Assembly (NCBI GenBank): GCA_030374735.1
Contig: JASCIV010000065.1
Coordinates: 1 to 55,752, forward strand
Length of the DNA: 55,752 nt
Direction: 5' to 3'
Source: Gracilaria caudata
Taxonomy: Eukaryota; Rhodophyta; Florideophyceae; Gracilariales; Gracilariaceae
How positions within the stretch are numbered: position 1 is the stretch's first letter; every line of letters starts with the position of its first letter. The position numbers and the translations under genes are program-made. This document shows positions 37,466 to 46,560 of the stretch, in pieces. The notes under the pieces were generated by a model. That model did not search any database. It was given only the letters and a program-made list of their open reading frames with translations, and was not told the origin of the DNA.

Positions 37466-39115
37466 ATGGCATCAAGCATGAAAGTTAGAAGGTGCGGTGT
37501 TGTTCGGCGTCATTTCCCGACCACTGATGCACGAATCGTAGGCCGCGGAAATTCGGGGAATGCAGGTATCGGCATTGCAAGGTACCAGTTCAAGAAGAGG
37601 GTGGATGAAAGCAACGGAAGGCTAACAAGTAAAAAGAGGTATGCGGTTTTTCCCGCCGACTCCAGTCTAGTTGTCAAGCAAAGACTCAGGGATTTCTGCT
37701 CCGCACGGCGATTTTTGCAAACAGTGGAAGCCAGTAAAGACCTGGAGAAGTGGAAACTGGCTGGTATAGCTGTCATAGTCAGAAATGACTGTAATGGGCG
37801 TGAGGGATACCTTGCAGAACACTTTGACGGCGATATGCGATACTTCAGAAAACTGCAGCTTTTGAAGATTGCGGGAAAGCCCATCACAGACTGGTGTTCT
37901 CAACGACCGGGAAAGAGATTGGAGCATAATATGGCTATTCGTTTGTGTCTCTATGAAGAGGAGCAGAGCAGGGAAGACTGGGCTGTAGATGCAGTAATTT
38001 TTGTTCCCAACGACACCGTAATAAGGTCACGAAACGGTGTGCAAAGAGTTTTCGGACCAAAGTATTAGGCTCCGAACCATGAAGAAGCAGAATATTGCTG
38101 GCATGAGGTAAACCTTTGGACGCTGCAGGGCCCAGGGTTGGCGAACGCCCTTGCCCATCAGTCAATATGGCTTGGTTCCACTCGCTGCCCGATCGAATAT
38201 GATTCACTTTCCAATTCAAAACGCATGAAAGTGGACGATTCGCCACACGCTCTGGAAGCACTAGACGCATACTGCTGTCGCAATCCTATGGTTTCCATAA
38301 GAGTGGCGACGCCAGGAGAGCGAGAGCGAACTGAGCATACGAAAAAATTCGAACTGGTTGAAGATCGCATGCTAGTCTGCAGAACAGATAATGTTTGTAT
38401 GCAAGCGTCGCTTGCTAACGCTATATCTATAGCTGTTGACGAGATCTATGCTGAAAAGGTTATTATTGGACTGTACTTACCTACAATGGTTTCTTTCGCC
38501 TCTGCTGCAAGATGGGTGAATAATAATGCGAAGCGCGTGGTTCTCAGTCGAATCCACTTAACCACGGAGCACAGAAACCACAAGCTCAGATGGCTTATTG
38601 ATCAGAAAGAAGGTGTATATCTCGTCCGTCTTCGGGGCCGTAACATTGACCATGTGGTGTGCGTAAACGCACAGAAAAAACAGATACTGGATGCAGTGGA
38701 GCAATATCCACTTCAGTTATGTGAGGAGTCGCTCAAATGTTGTGTTGGTGAGCCGAGTGCGTACGATCGGATTTTGGAGATTCGTAGGGTGGAGAAAATC
38801 ACACCTTCTTCAAAGAAAACGAAAAATGGATCTAGGAAGAGAGCGCGTAGGGTTTCAAGTAAAACAAGCATCAACTCTATGATCACAGTTAGAAATACAT
38901 GCATTTCAACACCTATATACGTACTAGTTCATATATACTTATCGTGTGCTGAACTTCAAACACTACGGCTTACAATTCACCTGCTTCTTCTGGTTTGGTG
39001 CGCGGTTGCTCTCTCCCTGGCGCAGTGCTGTGAAGCACTAACATTTAGCGCGGCGTCCAGTTTTGTTGGCAAAAAGTTTTACTTGTTCAACCCATCGTGT
39101 GGATATGATCTGTAA
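37466..39115 (+). pseudogene. Thiol-protease-like transposon protein, copy 2 (triad present, one TAG)
   Basis: A 550-codon + frame starting at ATG 37466 is interrupted only by TAG at 38066-38068. The C-terminal half contains Cys in NVCMQASLANAI (about 38396), His in NIDHVVCV (about 38651) and Asp in QILDAVEQYP (about 38690). Cys-(~85)-His-(13)-Asp with an H-V-V-x-V strand is what papain-like and C39-like peptidases show, so I infer a cysteine protease fold. The match to a named family is not established. Homology to the relic at 11385-12852 supports real coding sequence. A basic tail (KKTKNGSRKRARR, about 38810-38860) looks like a nuclear signal. The last ~80 residues are hydrophobic and may be read-through beyond the original end. 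The single stop could be a nonsense mutation or, less likely, intronic. Confidence 0.6.
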
Positions 39116-39718
39116 TAAGAATGTAACTACATATATGCATTTCGAGGGTCATTGTTATTATCGCCTACGAAATCAACTGCATTTTCAAATACATTTTCGA
39201 TAACCCTAAGAGGTACGTGGATGTTCGTGTGATGCGCACCATATACGCCCTAGATAGCCTTGTGATTTTCGAAAACGGACATCACTTGTTGCATCCACTG
39301 CAGATCTCTAGAGGGTCTCATGAATGTCAGAGGAATGTCAAATGAATATCCAAAATTTTGGATATCCGAATGATGTCCTGGAAAATGTTTCCTACGAAAC
39401 TACTGTAAGCCGATGTCCGGTTGATGTCCGTTTGATAATTCAGAACATGCGCTACCGATGTTCAAATGATGCGCGTTTTGAAAATTCATTCGAACGTCAA
39501 TCGGACATCGACTTGACTCTCTGGGTAAGCTCTCTGGAGGGTTGCTGCAAACTGTTGCTCAGTTCAGATTGCTTCTTCCTCTTGTTTCGTTTTCCCTTTT
39601 TCTCCGAGATACGCTCTCCAGCCGATCTTTTGCGTTTTCCCGGTCTGTACTTTCCATGATTAGGATTCTTAATATCAAAATTTGGGCCAGAACCAATCTG
39701 CATTTCAACGTCGCGGAT
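39116..39718. repeat. Cluster of ATGTC/GACAT motifs with a 20-bp palindrome
   Basis: Between the convergent 3' ends of the protease-like gene (+) and MULE transposase (-) lies a run of related short words: GAATGTC twice at 39320-39340, GATGTCC at 39372, CGATGTCCG at 39411, GATGTCCG at 39423, and the inverse CGGACATC near 39265 and 39502. A perfect palindrome ATATCCAAAATTTTGGATAT sits at 39346-39365. The words occur in both orientations and do not form a strict tandem period. They could be protein-binding sites or the remains of a small inverted-repeat insertion. Confidence 0.45.
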
Positions 39719-42598
39719 CTATGGGTGCATATCCAGCTGAACATGTGGGGCTGTTGGAAGGCGTCCTTCGTTCATAGTGCGAAGCCCTTGTTTGAAGTAC
39801 TGCATCAAACTGGTCTCCATTGCTGAACCATGTGATGTAGCCACTCGATGCATTTGCTCAAAAACACCCTTGAGATCGAAAAACAGTGTGTACCTTCGTA
39901 CTTCGTCGTTCTTTCGTTCTTCCATCTTCTGGATATACTCCTCTACCTTTAGCGACCCAAGACGTTCATGCACTGTATCTGAAACCGGCTTGCTATTATG
40001 TTCACTGTTGTCCGAAGTCATTTCATGCAGCTCTAACTTGGTCTGATGGGCAGAAGTTCCGGTTAACTGTCTCAACTTGAGTCTTCCCGAAAGTCCCCAT
40101 CGCGGAGATTCATGGCTCCAGTAAGGGTGAAAAAAGTTCTCAATTGGAAACCTACTGCCGATTATGTCCATGATTCCTGGCACAACCCTGGATTTCTCAG
40201 GGTACACAAGAGCGACTCTGATCAAATGAGGGCAGGGAATACCGTGAATAGAGCTTCTTGCGCATGTGCAACCGCCTTGTAACACGTACACTTGCGATCC
40301 TTGAGTATCCCTCATATTTTTGAAAAGGAAGACGGTGTACGTCTTGAGAGGACTTGTTGCTGAGCGGGAGAGGACGTACTCTTGAGCTTTGCTTCGCTCT
40401 ATATGTACTCGAAAATAACATGCGCAAGTGTCGTCATCAAGTGGAAGTGGTTCAGGGTGCTTCTGTAGAACCTCAATGGGAAGCGCTGCTCCTCTTCTCG
40501 TCCAAATATCCCCAATTTCATAGTGAGAAGAAGCCGCCAGGCAATCGTTCACGAACTTTTTGAGGGAAAACGTTGTAAAGTTGGAGCACAGGTACTCAAT
40601 AGTTTTTTTGGTAAGAATGAGCTGGGAAGTGCTGAGGAGCTTTCGGAGAGCCTGCTTGGGACTAGACCTTCTGAATTGCACCTCGAGTTTTCGACGTTTG
40701 GTTATTTCTCTCATTTCATATGGTACCATGGAAAAAGGACCATTATCGCGTAGTACGAATCTTTTGTACCTGGAATTGAAGCCCTCCGTGTACCCAGACC
40801 CTTGGAAGAAGAACCGGCGTGGGAGATATATGCTCTTGAAGCTAGCGGCGACCATAGAAGGATTTTCGCGATAGAGATATTGATACCATTTTGGAAGGCG
40901 CTCTTGAAACGGGATGAAGTACTTCTGGTCGATCTGGTGTTTCCGGGAATGGAAATTCTCGACTGTCGTGCTTCCACGTCGTAAATGAAGGTCGTGAATC
41001 AATTGAGTGCTCCAGTCCGTACGCCCGATCTTCTTGCACCAGTTCGCAAAGTTTGTTAGCTGGTTTTTGTTGATGTGCCACTCATCTAAACATATATAAG
41101 ATACCGGGAAGACTTTTCGTACTGCTGCGATAAGGGAAGCGCTCTGGTCTACTGCAAAGCAGCTGGGAGATATGGAGATGACAGACTTGAAGCTCTCTAG
41201 TATCCAAACGAAGCTTTCAGTTGTCTCGTTTGCGATGAATCCCATGAAAAATGTGAGCAAGCTACCGTCGTTATCACGCCCATTAATCGTAGTAAGCGGA
41301 ATTCCAAACCTATTGGCGACAGCTTTGCAGTCCGTTGAAACCCATGGGACGATACCGTACCTCTGGTAGTCTTCCGTCCACTCGTGAAATGTCCATGCTA
41401 CGTATTGCAGAGTTCCTTCCTCACGCCTCGCGAAAAAAGTGCGGTTACCATCGTGTTCACTACCGAGTTGCAGGAGGTTCTGGAACAGACGAGAGCTTTC
41501 TCTCTCCTTCGGACTTCTTAACTCGGCGATGTACCGTAGCCTCTTTCTGAACGCCACTCTATCTATTACGATGTTTTACTTATCCTCAAGGAGTCTTAGC
41601 ACGTCAGTGTATTTGAGCCGTAGCCTAGTGCACATATCCTGAGCTTCATTCATCATTCCGGGAGGTACTTTTCTTTGCAAGGGCACCGACTTTGATCTAT
41701 GATTATGAAACCCCTTTGTCCAATCACCAAAATATGTCCTACTTTGATCCATACCTGAGCTACACGATGTGTCCCCAACCACTGTTCTCACAGTGAGTGC
41801 AAATGGACACTGCAGCTGTTCATCATCGCGAAGAGAACACACTACATACCCACGTTTCAAGATCTTATCTAAGCCATTCTTCTCATACGCAGAGTCCCGC
41901 ACAATAAGAATGCACCCAAAGCATTCATTGATGTATTGAATGTGCTTGAGTATATCATCGGTGGGGGACTCCTTTGTAGCGGCGAGGTAGGCGTTTGTGC
42001 CATTACGAGCGCACTCCTCGTTGGTCAAATTCTCCTGTGTCTCCAACCCGTCTCCATAGTCACCGTTGGCATTATCGTCCCGAAATTCGACCTCATCCTC
42101 AGACTCATGAACGCTCTTGGAGTCTTCGAAATGCGCTTCATTCGTTCCCGAAGGTGTGCAATCGCTAACAACTTCTTCTCCACTTAGGTGCTTGAGGTTT
42201 TCTTGTACGTTTGGTGCCATCAAAGCATTGCCATCCAAGGTTAGTAACAGGTTACGTTCGAGGAAAAAGAATATGTTTTGCAGTACAACTTACGTCAACA
42301 GCATCTGCACGTTTACTATCTTGTCCGTTCTTCTTATCTGATATGCCATGAAAATACATTGCATATTTGACGTGTTCCGCTTTCACGTCAGTTGGCAACT
42401 GCTTCTCGATACTGGTCCGTACTGCGTCGACCCGCTTCTCACATTGTGAGTCAGGCACCCTTGTCGGATCGTGGTTATGGGCTCCTGGCCCGGTGACATC
42501 CCAACCAGATAGATTTTTGCGGAGCTTAGCAACCAAGGCGGACTTACAACCGCAACCCGGAGGTTTTTGCTTGTATCGTAGGCAACGGACCCCGAAAA
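39719..42598 (-). pseudogene. MULE transposase (FAR1/Mutator type), one in-frame TAA, apparent intron
   Basis: Main exon: one minus frame from 42190 to 39719 interrupted only by TAA at 41576-41578. N-terminal zinc-binding sequence LQCPFALTV...FHNHRSK, then the MULE DDE core with Asp in VSTDCKAVANRF (about 41330), Asp in CFAVDQSAS followed by CLDEWHINKN (about 41150-41080), and Glu in GYTEGFNSRYKR (about 40785). A SWIM zinc finger GCTCARSSIHGIPCPHL lies near 40270-40215. Upstream, 42598-42294 encodes a second zinc-finger-like segment (GCGCKSALV...AHNHDP). A GTAAGT donor at 42293, a TACTAAC branch-point sequence at 42240-42246 and a CAAG acceptor ending at 42191 would join the two in phase. The enzyme cuts and inserts the element at its inverted repeats. 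It is disrupted by the stop but otherwise well kept. Confidence 0.82.
42191..42293 (-). other. Predicted spliceosomal intron in the MULE transposase gene (103 bp)
   Basis: Donor GTAAGT, branch-point TACTAAC and acceptor CTCAAG keep frame between the AHNHDP exon and the main exon. The nearest alternative AG (ACAAG) would throw the frame out. TACTAAC is the yeast consensus, so donor plus branch point are strong; the AAG acceptor is less usual. Confidence 0.5.
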
Positions 42599-42939
42599 CT
42601 TAAAATATAATTGTGTCGTCGTGCAAACGGTCTGCAGAGATGAAGACCGAACTGAAACCCATTCTGTGCTTCAGCTCGTACAAAACTAGAAAGATCTGGA
42701 TGAGTAGTCTTCGGGTAATTTTGATCCACGACATTTGATTTCTTCCCGCTCATGCATGACATTGGTACTTGACCTTTTTCGACAGTTTTTGGGCCTGGCT
42801 TGCCTGCTTCCCGGGGCTTGTCGGCGACAGAAGAGTCACTCTTTGAGCCAAACCCTTGTTCATCATTTAGCCGTGTTCGCTTACACCCAGTCCTCTCTTC
42901 CCAACGCAAAGATGGATCTTGGATATGTGCATTGTGCAT
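42599..42939 (-). CDS. Unidentified short ORF upstream of MULE transposase
   Basis: A minus frame with an ATG at 42939 runs down to 42544, overlapping the zinc-finger exon. The part above 42599 is polar (CKRTRLNDEQGFGSKSD, REAGKPGPKT) and has no known motif. It may be an upstream exon of the transposase, or the C-terminal neighbour of the Ulp1 gene whose stop at 42951 lies 12 bases away. I give it low confidence. Confidence 0.25.
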
Positions 42940-42950
42940 TACATCAGCGC

Positions 42951-44226
42951 TCACAGATCCTTGAGGATCTCGCGTAGATTCTTGAGGATCTCGCGTAGAT
43001 CCTTGAGGATCTCACGTAGATTTTGAGGATCTCGAGTACCACCTTGACCATTTCGTGGTTCCGTTGGGGTGGCTTTGCATGATTTCGAAGAAGGATCTTT
43101 GCGATCACTACGCATTACTTTTGTTTTTTGGTTCTTCTTAGCTTCTCTCTCCCGATGACTCTGGTACACCCTCATTCTCCAAGCATCATGATCACTGTTC
43201 ACAGTGAATTCATTGGACATCAAAGCGGTTTGCGGATTAACAGCGGCGCTCCAAATAATCAATTCTACTCTCGCCCGAGCACACGCCCATCTGTAGCTTT
43301 CCGTAAGAGAAGGACTGAAAGGCTCGTTGAAAGAAGATTTTGGCATGTAACCTCGAGTCTTCGAGAATTCCGAGATCATTGATAAGGTATATGCTCCACA
43401 CCTATAACCATCAGGCTGTCTGGGGAGCTTGAGAGTGTGTAGCATATAGTTTTCCGATTTGTACACCTATGACATATTCCTACGAAGAACATGGCCTATA
43501 GCTGCAGCGACGAAATCCATTCGTTGTTTTGGAAATTCAACGTCTAGGCCATCTCCCCAAAGCATTTCGCACGTATCTCGAGTTTTCTCTATCGCGAGCA
43601 AAATACCCCAATGATTATTGTTAATATTCATCGCAATAATCACACCAGTTACATCCATCACATTACCATAATATTTCTCTGAAAGCCTGCGAGCGAAACG
43701 GTCGAGATCTTCATTATCGTAATGAGAACTGTCAGAAGACTCATAGGTGTCTACAACATGTCCAATGTGAATTCCCACGTCTACATTCACAAACAAAAAC
43801 CCATCTTTTGGTTCCAGATGATAGATCCCTGCTGTCAACAACGTGTAACAGAATTAATCTCTTCTACGGCTGCAATTTGCGAGAAAAGGCGCGAAAACCC
43901 ATGTTTGTTCCATTTGTTCTGCAAAAGAATTATCAAGGGCAACAAAAGCTTTCGAAGTTCTTTTGAAACCGCGACACGTACATTGGTCGAACTGCATGGT
44001 AGTATTATGCTGCACGCCTTGCAATAACGTCACAATTTTGTTGATAACTGTAACGGTATCTGTGCGTTTAAGTGCCAGTTTTTGTTTTGCTTGTTGTACT
44101 GCTCGATTTCTTTTCGCATCAGTTAATCCAAGACCAATATCATCATTACTGTTCTTGTTATCAGAGTCAAGAAAGTTGTAAACATAGAGGCCAAGCAAAT
44201 CATGTGCTGGATATAAAATCAGGGGT
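42951..44226 (-). pseudogene. Ulp1-family (C48) protease of the MULE-like element, copy B, two in-frame stops
   Basis: One minus frame runs from at least 44226 to 42951, with TAA at 43854-43856 and TAG at 43467-43469. The protease core is His in NNNHWGILL (about 43613), Asp in LWGDGLD (about 43553), Gln and Cys in PRQPDGYRCGAY (Cys about 43400). This is the His-Asp-Gln-Cys set of Ulp1/SENP enzymes; in MULEs its role is unknown but thought to act on SUMO or similar host modifiers. The N-terminal part (about 44210-43860) is helical and Lys-rich. The tail ends in four Leu-rich heptad-like repeats encoded by a 21-bp tandem repeat. It differs clearly from copy A, so the two are not recent duplicates. 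Confidence 0.75.
42959..43034. repeat. 21-bp tandem repeat, ~3.5 copies, encoding a Leu heptad
   Basis: Units of CTTGAGGATCTCGCGTAGATT follow each other with few changes. On the minus strand they encode repeated LREILKD/LREILKN just before the stop of the Ulp1 frame, giving an amphipathic coiled-coil tail. The 21-bp length keeps frame and heptad phase. Confidence 0.85.
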
Positions 44227-44394
44227 TGGTTTATTCCAATTGGAGCCGATTGCAATCCGCACACTCGGCTCCAATCCCGATTGCAATACTGCAGCTTCAT
44301 AGCAATCCCGATTGCAATCCAGGGTCCCTCTTCCAATTTGATTGCAATCCAAATTCCATTTTGCAATCGGATTGCCAAATATCCTTGCTCACGT
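44225..44394. repeat. GATTGCAATC palindrome array, block A (about 30-bp period)
   Basis: After GGTTGGTTTATT at 44225, the core (G/C)CAATCN(C)GATTGCAATCC recurs about every 30 bases with 12-13-base spacers of unrelated sequence (GCACACTCGGCT, AGGGTCCCTCTT, AAATTCCATTTT). GATTGCAATC is its own reverse complement. Because 30 is divisible by three, both strands stay open and translate into decapeptide-like repeats (with DCNP on + and WIAI on -), so coding and noncoding readings are both possible. Confidence 0.85.
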
Positions 44395-44589
44395 TTCCGA
44401 GCTTTAATTTTTGAGTAATTAAGGCTTGTATGTGGAGAAGATGTATCATTGCACGCTGTCCAGTATTCATCGTCTCATTTAAAGAGCCCTCTAACACTTA
44501 GATCTAGTTCAAGGATAATGTATCCGCACAGTTACGTTTAAAGAACGCAATAATACCGACGGTTTCTGTGGCGTTTTGACAAACTATTC
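44395..44589. other. Spacer between the two palindrome blocks
   Basis: About 195 bp without GATTGCAATC motifs and without an ORF of note. AT-rich; could contain a transcription start for the Ulp1 gene. Confidence 0.3.
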
Positions 44590-44757
44590 TGGTAGGTTTA
44601 TTGCAATCGGATTGCAATCCAGTTGTAGAACGGCAATCAGATTGCAATCTTGTTGTTCAATAGCAATCCGATTGCAATCCAAGGCCAAAAAAGCAATCTT
44701 TGATTGCAATCCTTGATTGTAATCGATTGCATATGCAATCGATTGCAACCAACCCTT
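44590..44757. repeat. GATTGCAATC palindrome array, block B (exact 30-bp period)
   Basis: Begins GGTAGGTTTATT like block A, followed by three 18-base cores GCAATCNGATTGCAATCY separated by exactly 12-base spacers (AGTTGTAGAACG, TGTTGTTCAATA, AAGGCCAAAAAA). Then come a 20-base variant core and a run of ATCGATTGCATATGCAATCGAT-like palindromes. It ends AACCAACCC, the inverse of the GGGTTGGTT that starts block A. It lies 275 bp inside the right inverted-repeat arm. Confidence 0.87.
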
Positions 44758-45004
44758 GTGTGAAATGCTTACATCTACTCGTTAGCGGGATTTGATCGGT
44801 GACGGAGACTTTATGTTTTTTTGTAGTGTTTTAACTTGTATAGGGTGGGTGAGACAAGGAAGTAAGTGTAAAAAGCTTTGCTTTGCCTCTTTGATGGCAA
44901 AATAAGTGGTGATGAACGAGGTCTTGATCTAGCGACGGCGGATTTTATCGTGACGAGCTCGGCGGCGTCGCGTTTAAAAGTTTGAAACAAGAATATGTCA
45001 AAAC

Positions 45005-45157
45005 CAATGTCTCAACCAATGATATGCGCGGAAAGTAAGGATCTTTGACTTGGCACTTGCTGATTGGACGACTAGATGTGTTTCATAATATGTGAGGATC
45101 TACTGTAAGGAACCTCGTTTTCTGCGAGGATCTTGAGGGGGTTTGCTACAGGCAGTA
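45005..45157 (-). repeat. Right inverted-repeat arm of the MULE-like element
   Basis: Reverse complement of 35811-35960: 126 bases with 5 mismatches, then a weaker 25-base extension. The outer end reads TACTGCCTGTAGC on the minus strand. Bases outside the arm (CCGTCGGTGT) do not match those outside the left arm (CTACAGTATG). Confidence 0.8.
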
Positions 45158-45791
45158 CCGTCGGTGTTGTGGAAAGCCCGAGGCAACAGTTTTGTTGCCC
45201 TTTCGTACCTTCGTAGAAATTTGCGGGAGCAGGATCCCCTTTGGAGAATCCACTCGGCGGAAATCTCAAGAACTTCAACGCTCAAAGGTGGGCGTCAATG
45301 TTCACATATCTTTTTCTTTTACACCGCCTTCAATACCAAAACTTTGTAAGACTCGAGATTAACGGAAAGCATTTCGAACCATATATACTGCACCGGCCAT
45401 CGTGCTCCAAACATCACCAACGTTTCTCAAGAACGATTACCACATAAAACAAGCGTTGCATCGGTCGTTCGGCGTCTATGTATCAAACAGGGAATGGTGC
45501 AAGCCTTACTGCGAGTATAGCTCAGAACTAAAACAAGTTACATGTGCTCTGTGTGCCCATGGACCGTGAACCGCAACGAGCGACGGCTGACATAACCTCC
45601 GACGAATCCCGAGAGGCGTAGAGACCGTCCGCGCGGAACTAGTGGCTGAAACGTGGAGGTCCGAGGACACTGAAAAACGTCAACGCAAGAGACCTGAACT
45701 CGGAAGTTGAGGAGCAAAATTCTTCTCATTCCGAGTCAAGTTTCGCTCCGGACCTACCTCAAGGATTTGGTCTCAGTTGTGTTTCTAAATC
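45158..45791. promoter_or_regulatory. Upstream region of the SAM-DUF202 gene
   Basis: About 630 bp between the inverted repeat and the first ATG of the host gene. Only short frames. It should contain the promoter of the + gene, but I see no clear TATA box near 45792. Confidence 0.3.
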
Positions 45792-46499
45792 ATGGAACGC
45801 TTTGGTTCACTCAGGAGAAGGAAAAGGGACGAACAGGACCAACCAGCAAGCGCAGCGTTCTCCGCGGGAGTGATTGGTTCCTCCATTCAGGGAAACATGG
45901 ACAGCACGGAAGAGGTGCTTCGATGGCTTCATATAACCGGCATGTCGCAGTACCTAGCTTCGTTTCGTGCTCATGCCATCTCGGGAAGCGCTCTTATCGG
46001 GCTCAACTCCATTGAACTCGACAAGATTCTGGGCGTGGCCAAACTGGCCGACCGCCGTCAGATACTGCAGGGAATCGAGTATCTGAAACAAGTGTTTAGT
46101 GTAGAAACGCAGAAATCCGTACCCGAAGATGGCAGAATTCTGACACACCTATCAAATGAGAGAGTGTTTCTGAGTTGGGTGCGATTTGCTCTCATACTTC
46201 AAACGGTGGCGATGGCTACAGTGAGACTGGAAAATGACTCCAAAGAGAGCAGTATGCACTTTGTCAGAGCAGTGACTGTTGTTCTGTCTATAATTGCGTT
46301 GGTGGCGCTCTTGTACGCTACATATCAGTACTTTTGGATGCACAGAATGATAGAAAACCCAGGCACAGAGTATGTTCCTTCGAACGATGTGCTTGCTCCG
46401 CCTTTGTTTGTGGCGTTATCTGCGGCTGTAATAGGCTTATACGCATCAATGGCAATCGACGCGGACACGGCAGCCGAACTGGTGATGATTGGCGTTTAA
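45792..46499 (+). CDS. SAM domain fused to a VTC1-like DUF202 membrane domain
   Basis: 235 residues, ATG at 45792, TAA at 46497-46499, no introns apparent. Residues about 39-101 form a sterile alpha motif (EEVLRWLHITGMSQYLASF ... LIGLNSIELDKILGV...RRQILQGIEYL), a protein-protein or lipid/RNA-binding module. Residues about 118-221 form a DUF202-type domain beginning LSNERVFLSWVRFALIL, the motif of the membrane part of vacuolar transporter chaperone (VTC) proteins. Three transmembrane segments follow at about 126-145, 158-180 and 201-221. In VTC complexes this domain helps translocate polyphosphate into acidic vacuoles; here no SPX or polymerase domain is present, so a regulatory or scaffold role at a membrane is an inference. 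Its 3' end is 61 bp from the convergent RAD51AP1-like gene. Confidence 0.85.
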   Translation: MERFGSLRRRKRDEQDQPASAAFSAGVIGSSIQGNMDSTEEVLRWLHITGMSQYLASFRAHAISGSALIGLNSIELDKILGVAKLADRRQILQGIEYLKQVFSVETQKSVPEDGRILTHLSNERVFLSWVRFALILQTVAMATVRLENDSKESSMHFVRAVTVVLSIIALVALLYATYQYFWMHRMIENPGTEYVPSNDVLAPPLFVALSAAVIGLYASMAIDADTAAELVMIGV

Positions 46500-46560
46500 T
46501 GCGAGTTGGGAAATTACAAAGCTACAGTGAATACTATACAGCGTCACACTCGTCCGTGAA

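Larger units (their letters stand above)
35811..45157. mobile_element. MULE-like element with inverted repeats, transposase and two thiol-protease-like genes
   Basis: The paired inverted repeats enclose, left to right, a GC-rich low-complexity stretch, a thiol-protease-like gene (+), an ATGTC-rich repeat region, a MULE transposase (-), a Ulp1 protease (-) and a GATTGCAATC array. Inverted repeats, MULE transposase and Ulp1 together are what Mutator elements of the Kaonashi type carry; the extra protease-like gene and the array are not standard. Missing target duplications leave open that one arm belongs to another insertion. Confidence 0.6.

Noticed and set aside
2907..43856. Stop-codon reassignment as the reason for in-frame stops
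   Set aside because: Intact host genes end with all three stops (SAM-DUF202 TAA, desaturase TAG, AhpD-like TGA, NTF2-like TAA), and the interrupted frames are all transposon genes.
44225..44757. CRISPR array
   Set aside because: The repeat-spacer look is striking, but cores are only 18 bases and vary, spacers are 12 bases, no cas genes are near, and the sequence is eukaryotic.
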